In this document: piece by piece, positions 24,857-34,261 of the stretch | How the letters are laid out: the number at the start of each line of letters is the position of its first letter | How positions within the stretch are numbered: position 1 is the stretch's first letter | Assembly (NCBI RefSeq): GCF_000013705.1 | Contig: NC_007947.1 | Span: 1,054,001-1,118,000, forward strand | Length of the DNA stretch: 64,000 nt | Direction of reading: 5' to 3' | Source: Methylobacillus flagellatus KT | GTDB taxonomy: Bacteria > Pseudomonadota > Gammaproteobacteria > Burkholderiales > Methylophilaceae | Notes under the pieces: generated by a model | Databases searched by the model: none | What the model saw: only the letters and a program-made list of their open reading frames with translations | What the model was told of the DNA's origin: nothing | Program-made: the position numbers and the translations under genes

Positions 24857-27232
24857 TCAATGATCTGCAGGCTGCCATTTCCAATCCCGGATTTCCGGCA
24901 TGTCCTCGCCATGCTGCCAGATGTATTGCTTGTGTTGCGCGAGCTTTTCGTCCATGAGCGCATCCAGAACCGGAGCATTGTCGATATGCGGTAGCCAGCG
25001 CAAGGTATTCTTGACCAGATTGTAGCGATCCAGCCTGTTCAGCACCGTCATGTCGAAAGGCGTAGTGGTCGTGCCTTCTTCCAGGAAGCCGTGCACATGG
25101 AAGTTGGCATGATTGTGCCGCTTGTAGGCCAGGCGGTGGATCAGCCCAGGATAGCCATGGAAAGCGAAGATCACTGGTTTATCCCGGGTGAACAGTTCGT
25201 CGAAGGCATCGTCGGTGAGGCCGTGTGGATGCACGTCGTGAGGAACTAGGGTCATGAGGTCGACCACGTTGACGTAGCGTATCTTGAGCGCGGGCAGATG
25301 CTCGCGCAACAGCATGACGGCGGCAAGCGACTCCATGACCGGCACATCGCCCGCGCTGGCGATGACCAAGTCGGGTTCCTCGTCTGCTGCGCAGTTGCCG
25401 GCCCAGTGCCAAATACTGGCGCCACGGCGCGCATGTTCAATCGCGGCGGGCATGTCCAGCCATTGCCCTTGCGGTTGCTTGCCTGCAACGATGACATTGA
25501 TGAGGTTGCGGCTTTGCAGGCAATGATCGGTGATTGCGATCAGGGTATTGGCGTCGGCAGGCAGGTAGATGCGGATGATGTCCGGCTTTTTGTTGGCGAC
25601 ATGGTCGATGAAGCCGGGATCCTGATGCGAGAAGCCATTATGGTCCTGGCGCCAGACATGCGAGCTCAGCAGGATGTTGAGCGAGGCAATCGGTTTGCGC
25701 CAGGGAATGTGGCGACATTCCTTGAGCCACTTGGCATGCTGGTTGAACATGGAGTCGATGATATGGATAAATGCCTCGTAGCAGGAAAAGAATCCATGGC
25801 GGCCAGTGAGCAGGTAACCTTCCAGCCAGCCTTCGCAGCTATGTTCTGAGAGTATTTCCATCACGCCGCCATGCGCTGCAAGATGCTCGTCGCTTTCCAG
25901 ACGTTCGGCCATCCATTGCCGATTGGTGACCTCGAACAATGCCTGCAGGCGATTGGAGTTATTTTCATCCGGGCTGAATACGCGGAAGTTGTTCGGATTG
26001 AGCCGCCAAACTTCGGCCAGATACTTGCCGAGCTCGCCCGTGGTGCTGGTCTGGCGTTCGCCCGGCTGGGTCACGGCATAGGCAAACTTGCGGAAATCCG
26101 GCAGTGCCAGAGGCTTGAGCAGCAGGCCGCCATTGGCGTGCGGGTTGGCGCCCATGCGCCGTTCGCCCTTGGGGGCAAGCGCGCGCAGCTCTTCCTTGAG
26201 CCTGCCTGTATCGTCGAACAGTTCGTGCGGCGCGTAGGATTGCATCCAGTCCTGCAACAGCTTGATGTGCTCCGGCTTGTCTAACTCACCGAACGGCACT
26301 TGGTGCGCGTGAAAGGTGCCAGTGTTCGGTTTGCCGTCCACTTCCGCAGGTCCGGTCCAGCCCTTCGGCGAACGCAGGATGATCATGGGCCAGCGCGGAC
26401 GGCTGACTTCGCGTTTCAGGCTGGCTTCGCGCTTGATCCGTTGTATTTCCCCGATGACCTGGTCCATGACGCTGGCCATGCGCTGATGCATGAAGTCAGG
26501 GTCGCTGCCTTCGACGAAATAGGGCGTGTAGCCGTAGCCTTCGAACAGTTTCTGCAGCTCTTCATCGCCAATGCGCGACAGGATGGTGGGGTTGGCGATC
26601 TTGTAGCCGTTGAGGTGCAGGATAGGCAATACCACGCCGTCGGTCTTGGGATTGAGGAATTTGTTGCCGTGCCAGGAGGTGGCCAGCGGGCCGGTTTCCG
26701 CCTCGCCGTCGCCGACTACGCAGCAGGCGATCAGGTCCGGGTTGTCGAACACTGCGCCGAACGCATGCAGCAGGCAATAGCCCAGTTCGCCTCCCTCGTT
26801 GATCGACCCCGGTGTCTGCGCCGAGGCATGGCTGGGGATGCCGCCAGGGAAGGAGAACTGCTTGAACAGCTTGAGCATGCCGGTCTCGTCCTCGGTGATT
26901 TCCGGGTAAAGCTCGGTATAACTGCCTTCCAGGTAGGTATTGGCGACGACGGCCGGACCGCCATGCCCCGGGCCGGTAATGTAGATCATGTTGAGGTCGT
27001 GCTCGCGAATGACCCGGTTGGCGTGGACATAGACGAAATTAAGCCCCGGTGTCGTTCCCCAGTGGCCCAGCAAGCGCGGCTTGATATGCTCTGGCAGCAA
27101 AGGCGTCTTGAGCAACGGGTTGGCATAGAGGTAGATCTGGCCGACCGAGAGATAATTGGCGGCGCGCCAGTAGGCATGCAATTGCGCCAATTGTTGAGCA
27201 TTCAGGACATGGTCCGCGGCTTGGGATTGCAT
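24857..27232 (-). CDS. xfp: Xylulose-5-phosphate/fructose-6-phosphate phosphoketolase
   Basis: A 791-residue TPP enzyme that splits xylulose 5-phosphate (and often fructose 6-phosphate) with phosphate to acetyl phosphate and glyceraldehyde 3-phosphate (or erythrose 4-phosphate). Signatures are [57 protein letters not shown] (TPP/Mg site) and [20 protein letters not shown]. Length is normal. ATG 27232 has AAGGAG seven bases upstream; an in-frame ATG at 27238 lies too close to that site. No acetate kinase gene is adjacent. In a RuMP-cycle cell it could turn cycle sugars directly into acetyl phosphate. Confidence 0.95.
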   Translation of the reverse strand: MQSQAADHVLNAQQLAQLHAYWRAANYLSVGQIYLYANPLLKTPLLPEHIKPRLLGHWGTTPGLNFVYVHANRVIREHDLNMIYITGPGHGGPAVVANTYLEGSYTELYPEITEDETGMLKLFKQFSFPGGIPSHASAQTPGSINEGGELGYCLLHAFGAVFDNPDLIACCVVGDGEAETGPLATSWHGNKFLNPKTDGVVLPILHLNGYKIANPTILSRIGDEELQKLFEGYGYTPYFVEGSDPDFMHQRMASVMDQVIGEIQRIKREASLKREVSRPRWPMIILRSPKGWTGPAEVDGKPNTGTFHAHQVPFGELDKPEHIKLLQDWMQSYAPHELFDDTGRLKEELRALAPKGERRMGANPHANGGLLLKPLALPDFRKFAYAVTQPGERQTSTTGELGKYLAEVWRLNPNNFRVFSPDENNSNRLQALFEVTNRQWMAERLESDEHLAAHGGVMEILSEHSCEGWLEGYLLTGRHGFFSCYEAFIHIIDSMFNQHAKWLKECRHIPWRKPIASLNILLSSHVWRQDHNGFSHQDPGFIDHVANKKPDIIRIYLPADANTLIAITDHCLQSRNLINVIVAGKQPQGQWLDMPAAIEHARRGASIWHWAGNCAADEEPDLVIASAGDVPVMESLAAVMLLREHLPALKIRYVNVVDLMTLVPHDVHPHGLTDDAFDELFTRDKPVIFAFHGYPGLIHRLAYKRHNHANFHVHGFLEEGTTTTPFDMTVLNRLDRYNLVKNTLRWLPHIDNAPVLDALMDEKLAQHKQYIWQHGEDMPEIRDWKWQPADH

Positions 27233-27351
27233 TGACATTCTCCTTGGGAGGGGCGTGATTCCATCATAACAGCAGGGAGGGGTATGGCAACCTTGAAACA
27301 ATGAAGTTTCATCGTTGGCGACTTGGGCAGGCTGGTCCTATACTCTAGGAC

Positions 27352-27612
27352 ATGAATGCACAGACTTTGATGCAGTTATTGCTGGAAGTAGAGCGCGAGG
27401 ATCCCATCGATTTTTCTGGATTGCCTTTTGACGTGGATGATCTGCGGCGGCTCGCCTGCCTCAATGTGGTAGAGATCATGCAGCAACTCCGGGCCGGCAA
27501 TTCTGCGGAGGACGGGGAGATGGTCATGGCGGCCACTGTCACCCGCCTAGTGCTGGAAAATATGGTGTTGCAGGCAAGACTGGCCATTTTGTTGCAACAA
27601 GAGGGAGAGTAG
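27352..27612 (+). CDS. Small hypothetical protein
   Basis: An 86-residue acidic, helix-rich protein (MNAQTLMQLLLEVEREDP..., VMAATVTRLVLENMVLQARL). It has no signal peptide, membrane segment or cysteine pair and only two cysteines at most. I do not recognise a family. It is divergent from xfp and ends three bases before the convergent PAAR gene, so it could belong to either neighbourhood. Coding is supported mainly by a clean frame and tight spacing. Confidence 0.5.
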   Translation: MNAQTLMQLLLEVEREDPIDFSGLPFDVDDLRRLACLNVVEIMQQLRAGNSAEDGEMVMAATVTRLVLENMVLQARLAILLQQEGE

Positions 27613-27615
27613 GCC

Positions 27616-27885
27616 TTATCCGCCAATCAGGACATTGACTGCCCCTGGACCCATGACGATTCCACCTGTTCCTGTCATATCTCCAACGCGTGCTGCAGGC
27701 AGGCCATTGATGAAAACAGTCGATGATCCTTGGACTATGATGTCTATCCCGTTGCCATGACCCCTGCAAGCCCCTGGTTTGCCACCAATCAGCACGGTGG
27801 CGATGCCAGTATTGATTGGCTTAATGGGCTGAGTAGGCAGGAGAATATGCATCAGCATATCCCCCATTCGGGCAGCAGGTTTCAT
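27616..27885 (-). CDS. PAAR-domain tip protein
   Basis: An 89-residue PAAR protein: KPAARMGDM at the start and LPAARVGDMTGTGGIVMGPG near the end, with Gly-rich turns (TVLIGGKPGACRGHG, NVLIGG) between. PAAR proteins cap the spike of contractile injection machines and sharpen it, often binding a metal. It is the third gene of the operon sheath, VgrG-like, PAAR, beginning 11 bases past the VgrG-like stop. It carries no effector domain. Base composition is less GC-rich than in xfp. Confidence 0.88.
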   Translation of the reverse strand: MKPAARMGDMLMHILLPTQPIKPINTGIATVLIGGKPGACRGHGNGIDIIVQGSSTVFINGLPAARVGDMTGTGGIVMGPGAVNVLIGG

Positions 27886-27896
27886 GGGGGCCTTCC

Positions 27897-29534
27897 TTAG
27901 TTGATGTGGATCATACTTCCCTTGAGGGCCAATATGCTGGTAGCGCTAATTTCGGCAGTGGCTTCACTGTTCAGTTTGAGGGATCCAGCCTTTATTTCAA
28001 TATTTTGTCCATTCATCTTGATATCGTTGCCTTCCAGGGACAAACAACGGCTTTGCAAATGTATTCCGGCTTGGCTGAAATGGATGGAATTGTTGTGTTG
28101 ATCTTCAAGCACGAGACTTTCTTTTTCATCCTTGCTCAGTTTTAACAATGGACCGTTCTGGGTGGATATTTGTATTTCCTGTCCTGCGTCATCCAGCGAT
28201 AGCAATAACCCGTTGGGGCTTTTGTAACCATACTGGCTTGGATTGGCCCATGGTCTTGGCATGGCTGGGCTATGAACTGCCCCAATCACCACGATATTAT
28301 TCAAGTCGCTACCATTCAGGCCTAATATCACCTCATCGCCTATGGAGGGCGTGAAGATCGTGCCGGAGAATTCACCTGCTTGTAATGTAGCCAGTCGCGC
28401 CCACACACCCTGGCCTGTGGGATCAATCAAGGGGCAGGTGACTTTGATTCTTTCGTTGACAGCTGGATCATCACTGACTTCTTGCACGATACCCGTTAGC
28501 ATGGTGGGGAGTTGTTTGCTATTGGTTGGCTCAGCGCATATCTTTCGCGGCAATCCAATCTGGAAGTGGGTGACTGGTGCTGCTCCTGGAGCAAGTTCAT
28601 AAGTGATCCCACTAATGTAATAGTATCCAGATAAATGGTGACTGATGTCTGACAGTAGTAATGTTTGTCCTGGATAGGCGACATGTAAGGATTGTGCCGT
28701 AATCGTGCCTTGCACCAGACTTAATCTGGAGTATGCGAGTAGGGCATCTGCCATGATTTGGAGTTGAGGTAGGGTATATTCCCCGCTAATTCGCTGTACC
28801 TTTGTGACTGGATGATCTTTGCCCAACAGTGCAAAGGCTGAAAGATGCGCATTGACTGGAAAATCAATATTTTTTGCTTCAACAGTCTCCAGCGCCTGAT
28901 TGCTGTAACACCATGCCTGGAGTTCCAAAGCATCTACCTGATGGTAGGTGTCTATATCAATCTCTAGGTTGATGATGTTTTCATGTGGTAGCGGAAACCC
29001 ATTTGCCGTCCCTAATTCTGGAGAGGTGACTGTGACGGTATTACCGTTACAACAGGCGACCAAGCCCGTTTCCTGAAGGCGTTGCAAGACAAAATTCCAG
29101 TCACTCGTGTTGTGCTGAATTAAATACTCATGCTGTACACCTGAGGAGTCAATGTAGGCTTCGATGCCGTGGCTAGCCAGTATTTGGTGAATGATTTCAC
29201 CATCGGTCATTTCATGAAAAATTTGGTTTTGAGGCAGGGTGGTCAATGCAGTGGCTGCATGACAGCAATTCAGGATAAGTAAAGTATCTTTGACCGAGTA
29301 CTGAATTTTTTGTGTCGCGATAACGCCTAAAAATAGTGGGGTGTCATTCGAGTGGATGTCTACTTTATTTCCTGGAAGTAGTCTTTTAGCAACTTGATCA
29401 AGTTCTGTGAGTGAACTGAATGCCAGTTGGATAGATGCAGAAGGCAGTGCATTCAAGCGATGTTGTATTGATAATGCATGGGGCGTGCTTAATCGCTCTC
29501 CAGCAACCAACACTTCGACGCTAGATATCGTCAC
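27897..29534 (-). CDS. VgrG-like spike protein of a contractile injection system
   Basis: A 545-residue protein with a gpD/gp27-like N-terminal part (residues about 1-340; PGNKVDIHSNDTPLFLGVIA, EMTDGEIIHQILASHGIEAY). A gp5-like OB domain follows (LTGIVQEVSDDPAVNERIKV, GVWARLATLQAGEFSGTIF, PSIGDEVILGLNG). A beta-helical C-terminus of repeated short strands ends the protein. This is the eCIS/phage-tail spike arrangement (Afp8/Pvc8 type) rather than a long T6SS VgrG with an effector extension. Its start overlaps the sheath stop (ATGA) and PAAR follows. Codon use and composition are more AT-rich than in flanking genes. Confidence 0.85.
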   Translation of the reverse strand: MTISSVEVLVAGERLSTPHALSIQHRLNALPSASIQLAFSSLTELDQVAKRLLPGNKVDIHSNDTPLFLGVIATQKIQYSVKDTLLILNCCHAATALTTLPQNQIFHEMTDGEIIHQILASHGIEAYIDSSGVQHEYLIQHNTSDWNFVLQRLQETGLVACCNGNTVTVTSPELGTANGFPLPHENIINLEIDIDTYHQVDALELQAWCYSNQALETVEAKNIDFPVNAHLSAFALLGKDHPVTKVQRISGEYTLPQLQIMADALLAYSRLSLVQGTITAQSLHVAYPGQTLLLSDISHHLSGYYYISGITYELAPGAAPVTHFQIGLPRKICAEPTNSKQLPTMLTGIVQEVSDDPAVNERIKVTCPLIDPTGQGVWARLATLQAGEFSGTIFTPSIGDEVILGLNGSDLNNIVVIGAVHSPAMPRPWANPSQYGYKSPNGLLLSLDDAGQEIQISTQNGPLLKLSKDEKESLVLEDQHNNSIHFSQAGIHLQSRCLSLEGNDIKMNGQNIEIKAGSLKLNSEATAEISATSILALKGSMIHIN

Positions 29535-31030
29535 GAAACCGGCTCCGATGGCAAAGGTTTGCTAGGAGGACTGGGTTGTTGTCGCTGACGGATGACAACA
29601 TTGATCGGGCTTGTCTTAGCCCGGATCTTGACTCGATTTACCGGTTTTCCAGGCCTGGTGATTGCTGGTTTCAAGTCGGGGGCTGATATGACTTTATGTA
29701 GCTTTAGTATGATAAATTCGGCAGGCCTGAGCAAGGCAATGCCTACATGCACAATTATTCGTCCCGCTGCGATATCCTGGGTGGACATGGTCTGGTTAAG
29801 GCCTATCCTGACATAGAATGCTTGTTCAGGTTTATCTCCAACTAAAGCACCCTCCCGCCAAAGCGTGTGCAGAAAATCCTGGCACTGGTGACCAACCAAA
29901 CTCCATGTAGCTTCATCATTTTTCTCAAAGGTTTGCTGATCCAGGAATCGACGTAGAGAGGCCTGCACAAATCCACGGGTAAGCAAATGGGCTATATAAC
30001 GCCATTCGCTGTCATTGCTGGCTAATGTGTGTCCTCCCCACATCAAGAGAGCATTGTCGAAGCGACGAATGGCATTGATTGATTTACCTGTTGGGTGAAT
30101 ATTCAGCGATTCTTGAATGATGTTATCAATGGTGGCGCTTAATGAAATGATTTCCTTGATGGGGGTATGGTTAGGGGTTGTCCAAATGTTACGCTTGCGG
30201 GCATTGGCTTCAAATAATGCCATGATGCTGCCGCTGGGAGGAAGCATCCTGTTGAATCGTATCGCAGGGGATGCTTCCAGTTGTTTATGAAGCAGGTGAG
30301 ATTGGAGCTTGGTGGCTTTGTGAAAATCATTCCAGGCTGTGGCAACGCCAGGCGTATATTTGATTTCCAGGTCGACATAGCCTGAGATGCCAGCCGCAGC
30401 TGTTTCCAGCCATGGCATGAACGCTGCACCGTGTTGCAGGCCTCGCTGACCGATATCATGGCGGAACGTATTGACCGTCATCTCCCGAGTCTGGTCATTG
30501 CAATAGGGGACATCCAGAATTGCTAGGCAATAATCCTGTTGTGCACAATATTGCAGTAGTTTCCTTTGGAGTTGAGGTAATTCTGCTAGCGAAACAGCAT
30601 CGGGGATCGCAACCAGTGTAAATGCGGCGTTTAGGGGTAATGCTCTAATGGCCGCTTTCAGCGCAGAAGCATCTGGTGCCCGGGAATATGGGCCAACGGA
30701 AAGAATTTCGCATTGTCCACCTCCATTGGCGAAGTATTGATGTACGGCTGCATAAAGGTAAAAAGGACTGTAGCTGTGGGCATTGACGATATTACCTTTG
30801 CCGTCCAATAGCACGCGTAGGGTTTCTGGCGCACCTTTGCCAAAGTGTTCTTCGTATTCTGCAAGTGAGGAAACGCTGTAGCGCTTACCCAATGGTAATG
30901 GATGTCCATTGGCATCCTGGGATTTTTCTGTATGGCCAATGAATAGGGGCAGGCATGCGGCAACAGGCTCAATGTTGGGTGCAATAGCTATTTCCTGTAC
31001 ATAAATGCCAGGATGTTGATAGTTCCCCAT
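29531..31030 (-). CDS. Contractile tail sheath protein (phage/eCIS type)
   Basis: A 499-residue sheath protein. The N-terminal signature is NYQHPGIYVQEIAIAPNIEP with LPLFIGHTE. The conserved C-terminal sheath domain has SEWRYIAHLLTRGFVQASLR, LWREGALVGDKPEQAFYVRI, TMSTQDIAAGRIIVHVGIAL and PAEFIILKL. About 50 further residues, rich in Pro, Arg and Lys, follow the usual end of the fold. ATG 31030 follows GGGGAG. Sheaths contract to drive the inner tube and spike through a membrane. No tube, baseplate, tape-measure or AAA+ gene is beside it, so it is a partial or dispersed system. Confidence 0.88.
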   Translation of the reverse strand: MGNYQHPGIYVQEIAIAPNIEPVAACLPLFIGHTEKSQDANGHPLPLGKRYSVSSLAEYEEHFGKGAPETLRVLLDGKGNIVNAHSYSPFYLYAAVHQYFANGGGQCEILSVGPYSRAPDASALKAAIRALPLNAAFTLVAIPDAVSLAELPQLQRKLLQYCAQQDYCLAILDVPYCNDQTREMTVNTFRHDIGQRGLQHGAAFMPWLETAAAGISGYVDLEIKYTPGVATAWNDFHKATKLQSHLLHKQLEASPAIRFNRMLPPSGSIMALFEANARKRNIWTTPNHTPIKEIISLSATIDNIIQESLNIHPTGKSINAIRRFDNALLMWGGHTLASNDSEWRYIAHLLTRGFVQASLRRFLDQQTFEKNDEATWSLVGHQCQDFLHTLWREGALVGDKPEQAFYVRIGLNQTMSTQDIAAGRIIVHVGIALLRPAEFIILKLHKVISAPDLKPAITRPGKPVNRVKIRAKTSPINVVIRQRQQPSPPSKPLPSEPVS

Positions 31031-31159
31031 GTAAAGCTCCCCTATCATTATTTTAAATATAACCATATTACGGCAATTTGTTGTCAGTATTTAAGTATTT
31101 CGTGAATTGAATGAAAAATTCTATGTGATGGATACGATGCACGCCGCTAAAATGCGCAC

Positions 31160-32002
31160 ATGAATCATCAAGTGCTTACCTCTCCCTTACCGGGAAGCAA
31201 AACAGAATTACGGCAAGCGGCACTGATGTTGCTCTGTGAATGTGACCCGGTACGCAAGTCTCAAGACGTGGCAGCCCTGCAAGCAGCCTGGAATGAAGGA
31301 AGCGTGAGCTTGGTGCCTGAGCTGCATTTGAATGCTCCCGGCAATATTCCGGGTCGTCCGGAAAAACCGGAGCTGGTAGCCCCTCAAGCATTGGGGCGAC
31401 GCTCAATGAGGACTGAGCAAGGCAGGGCCGCGCTTATTCATGCTTTATCCCACATTGAGTTTAACGCGATCAATTTGGCTTTGGATGCTATATGGCGCTT
31501 TTCCGCCATGCCGGCACAATATTATGTGGACTGGCTGAAGATTGCAGCAGAAGAGGCGTTGCACTTCACCATGCTGCATGACCACTTACAAAGCCTAGGC
31601 TATCGTTACGGTGATTTCACCGGGCACGATAGCCTATGGGAGATGGTAGCGAAAACCAGCGACGATGTGTTGGCGCGCATGGCTTTGGTACCGCGTACCC
31701 TGGAGGCACGTGGACTCGATGCCTCGCCGCCTTTGCGGGCCAAGCTGGCCCAGGCTGGCGACCTCAAGGCGGCAGCCATTCTTGATATCCTCCTGCGTGA
31801 CGAAATTGGTCATGTAGCAATTGGCAACCGCTGGTATGGCTGGCTGTGCGAGCAGCGGGGATTGGAGCCCGTCTCCACTTATGCCCGGCTTACCGCGCAA
31901 TACCAGGCTCCCAAGCTGCGCGGCCCGTTCAATTTCCCGGCACGCCGGGCAGCCGGCTTCAGCGAAGCCGAACTGGCGCTGATGGCCGAGCGTCGGGAGT
32001 AG
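31160..32002 (+). CDS. DUF455 ferritin-like protein
   Basis: A 280-residue helical protein of the DUF455 group within the ferritin-like superfamily. Likely metal ligands are in HALSHIEFNAINLALD, IAAEEALHFTMLHDHL and LRDEIGHVAIGNRWY, giving two ExxH-type pairs typical of di-iron four-helix bundles. It is cytoplasmic, without a signal peptide. The enzymatic role of the family is unknown; related di-iron proteins hydroxylate or store iron. It is divergent from the sheath operon, with about 130 bases between the two. Confidence 0.85.
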   Translation: MNHQVLTSPLPGSKTELRQAALMLLCECDPVRKSQDVAALQAAWNEGSVSLVPELHLNAPGNIPGRPEKPELVAPQALGRRSMRTEQGRAALIHALSHIEFNAINLALDAIWRFSAMPAQYYVDWLKIAAEEALHFTMLHDHLQSLGYRYGDFTGHDSLWEMVAKTSDDVLARMALVPRTLEARGLDASPPLRAKLAQAGDLKAAAILDILLRDEIGHVAIGNRWYGWLCEQRGLEPVSTYARLTAQYQAPKLRGPFNFPARRAAGFSEAELALMAERRE

Positions 32003-32055
32003 CAAGGCACAGATTGAAGGATGGCTCACTTTTGCTAGCAGTTCTAAAGCGCTAC

Positions 32056-33954
32056 CTACATTAGATTCATTGCACGCATCCGCCGGTACAGCGTATTGCG
32101 GCTGATACCGAGCTGCCGCGCCACTGCAGAGACATTGCCGGCATGCGATTGCATGGCCGCCTTGATGGCCTCCGCCGTCAGTTTGCTCAATGAAAGCGCC
32201 GCGTCTTCCTCAACGCCGTTTTTCATGTCGTCGAGAAAGTCCTGCGTCAAGTGCATCATGGAGATGGGGCTTGCTCCCGACAGTGCCAGTGCCGTACGCA
32301 GCACATTATGCAATTGGCGGACATTGCCTGGCCAAGGGTGAGACTTGAATAACGCCATGACCTCCCGGTCTATCGTCTTGCCTGCGGCATTCTCTGTCTG
32401 CAGGATGGTGTTGATCAGTGCAGGCAAATCCTGGCGCTGCCGCAGTGCAGGCAGGGTGGCGGTGAGGCCGTTCAGGCGATAGTAGAGGTCGCGGCGGAAT
32501 TCGCCGCGCTCGACCTTCTCGCGCAGTTTCTGGTTGGTGGCGCTCAACAGCGCGAAATTGACGGGCTTGGGTTTGGTGCTACCCAGGGGCGTGACGCTGC
32601 GTTCCTGCAATACCCGCAGCAAGCGCGCTTGCAAGGCTAGCGGCATGTCGCCGATTTCATCCAGGAACAGGGTACCGCCGTCGGCCTGCTCCAGTTTGCC
32701 CACGCTGCCCTTGCGGCGCGCCCCGGTAAAGGCGCCTTCCTCGTAACCGAATAGTTCTGATTCAATCAGGCCTTCTGGCAAGGCTGCGCAGTTGACGGCA
32801 ACCCATGGACCCCGGCTGCGGGTGCTGGCTTCGTGGATGGCCCGTGCGAACAACTCCTTGCCTACGCCGGTTTCACCCTCGATCAGGATGGGAATGTCCT
32901 GATCGAGGACAAGCTCTACCTGGCTGATGATGCGGGCAACGCGCGGGTCGCCGGTATTCAGCATCTGCAGGCTGGCAGCGCAATGCCGTTCGCTGGCCGA
33001 GGAGTTGGTGGCCCCAGGCTGGCGGACGCCAGGTGCTTGTCGCAACGTCATGCGCGCGTAAAGCCGCGCTTCCCGCGTAGTATAAAGCGGTGTTACCAGT
33101 GAACTTCCCTGCGCCGCCTGCATCAGCGATTCCGGCCTGCAGGCAAACAATTCGCTGAATAGCGAGTCTTCCAGTTTCTCATGTGTGATGCCGAGCTGGA
33201 ACTGGCCACTGCGATTCAGTGCCATTAGTCGGTGCCGATCGTCGAAGATGGCAATGCCTTCCCACAATGTGCCGATGAATTCCGGCCGGGCATGAAAATG
33301 CAGTGAATACGCCCCGGCATGGCTGGCGATGAACAGCCGGTTCTCGATCATTTGCGCCGACATGCGCACCAGTGCCAGGGTATGCTGCTGCGGCATGCTG
33401 GCGTCTGTCGACACGTCCAGCGTGCCCATTATCTGGTTGCGCGCGTTCAGTATGGGCACTGCCGAGCAAGCCAACACATGATTGCGTTCGAGGAAATGTT
33501 CCGCGCCTTGTACCGTCATGGGGGAACGTTCCACCAACGCCGTGCCGATGGCATTGGTGCCGCGCAGGCTTTCCTGCCAGGATGAGCCGGGAATCAGGGC
33601 CACGCGCTGGGCATCATCAAGAAATTCGCTATTGCCTTGGCTATGCAGGATGAAGCCCTGGGCGTCGGTCAGCACGATTACGCTGCGCGTATGGCTGATC
33701 TGCGCGTTGAGGCTTTCCATTTCAGGCCTGGCGTGCGATAGCAGTAACTGATTGGCTTCCTGCTTTTCCAGCAGTTCCTGTTGGGTCAGTATTTCGGTGC
33801 GCACTGGAGCGCCAGCTTCCATGCCGTTTTCCACACACCTGCGCCAGGAGCGCTCGATTTCCTTGGAAACGCTGCCTTTTTCCACGGCACCATGCGCAAG
33901 GAATTGGCTTTTTGCATCCAGAAACCGAGGCCCGTCAGGATAAGGATTATGCAT
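32056..33954 (-). CDS. AcoR-type sigma-54-dependent transcriptional activator
   Basis: A 632-residue regulator. The N-terminal GAF-containing sensory part (residues about 50-210; RSVIVLTDAQGFILHSQGN, SWQESLRGTNAIGTAL) is typical of AcoR-like proteins. The AAA+ domain has Walker A EGETGVGKE, the sigma-54 contact motif EGAFTGARRKG and TLFLDEIGDMPLALQARLL. A Fis-type helix-turn-helix ends it (NVSAVARQLGISRNTLYRRM). Members respond to small metabolites such as acetoin, alcohols or aldehydes; the ligand here is unknown. The gene is divergent from a PEP-CTERM metallophosphatase gene whose upstream region carries a possible -24/-12 site. Confidence 0.93.
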   Translation of the reverse strand: MHNPYPDGPRFLDAKSQFLAHGAVEKGSVSKEIERSWRRCVENGMEAGAPVRTEILTQQELLEKQEANQLLLSHARPEMESLNAQISHTRSVIVLTDAQGFILHSQGNSEFLDDAQRVALIPGSSWQESLRGTNAIGTALVERSPMTVQGAEHFLERNHVLACSAVPILNARNQIMGTLDVSTDASMPQQHTLALVRMSAQMIENRLFIASHAGAYSLHFHARPEFIGTLWEGIAIFDDRHRLMALNRSGQFQLGITHEKLEDSLFSELFACRPESLMQAAQGSSLVTPLYTTREARLYARMTLRQAPGVRQPGATNSSASERHCAASLQMLNTGDPRVARIISQVELVLDQDIPILIEGETGVGKELFARAIHEASTRSRGPWVAVNCAALPEGLIESELFGYEEGAFTGARRKGSVGKLEQADGGTLFLDEIGDMPLALQARLLRVLQERSVTPLGSTKPKPVNFALLSATNQKLREKVERGEFRRDLYYRLNGLTATLPALRQRQDLPALINTILQTENAAGKTIDREVMALFKSHPWPGNVRQLHNVLRTALALSGASPISMMHLTQDFLDDMKNGVEEDAALSLSKLTAEAIKAAMQSHAGNVSAVARQLGISRNTLYRRMRAMNLM

Positions 33955-34261
33955 GGGTTAAGTCCCTGATTGTATGGGGTTGAACTAGTGTGTTAGGCAA
34001 TTTAGCACCTGTTCACGGATGACACAACTTTTCCTGAGGCTGGTGTGGCGGCATGCACGCGCAAGGCTAGCAATCGTGCTGGGAAATCCCTTGCCCCGTC
34101 TTGGTTTCGGCATCTTCTCAGAGGTCAGAGGATTGGCGTGGGATCGGGCAGGTGGCGGCGCTACCTGGGTGTTGTGACTAGTCCCGCATTCATTCAGGGG
34201 TCACGGCGGGGGAAGAAACTCGCTGCATTCATGTTTGCTCATTATTGATTGGGGAGTTGTG
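33955..34261. other. Divergent control region between the AcoR-type regulator and metallophosphatase genes
   Basis: About 307 bases with no convincing gene. Besides the candidate sigma-54 site at 34080-34094, GGGGAG before 34262 is the ribosome-binding site of the metallophosphatase gene. No strong inverted repeat that could bind the regulator was identified. Confidence 0.4.
34080..34094 (+). promoter_or_regulatory. Weak candidate sigma-54 promoter
   Basis: TGGGAA, five bases, TTGC: GG and GC are separated by the required ten bases and the -12 element is perfect, but the -24 element differs from TGGCAC at two positions. It points to the metallophosphatase gene 168 bases downstream, and the divergent neighbour is a sigma-54 activator. 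Confidence 0.25.

Noticed and set aside
27616..31030. Type VI secretion system
   Set aside because: The sheath is a single-protein phage/eCIS-type sheath rather than TssB plus TssC, and none of the membrane-complex genes (TssJ, TssL, TssM) or ClpV is present.
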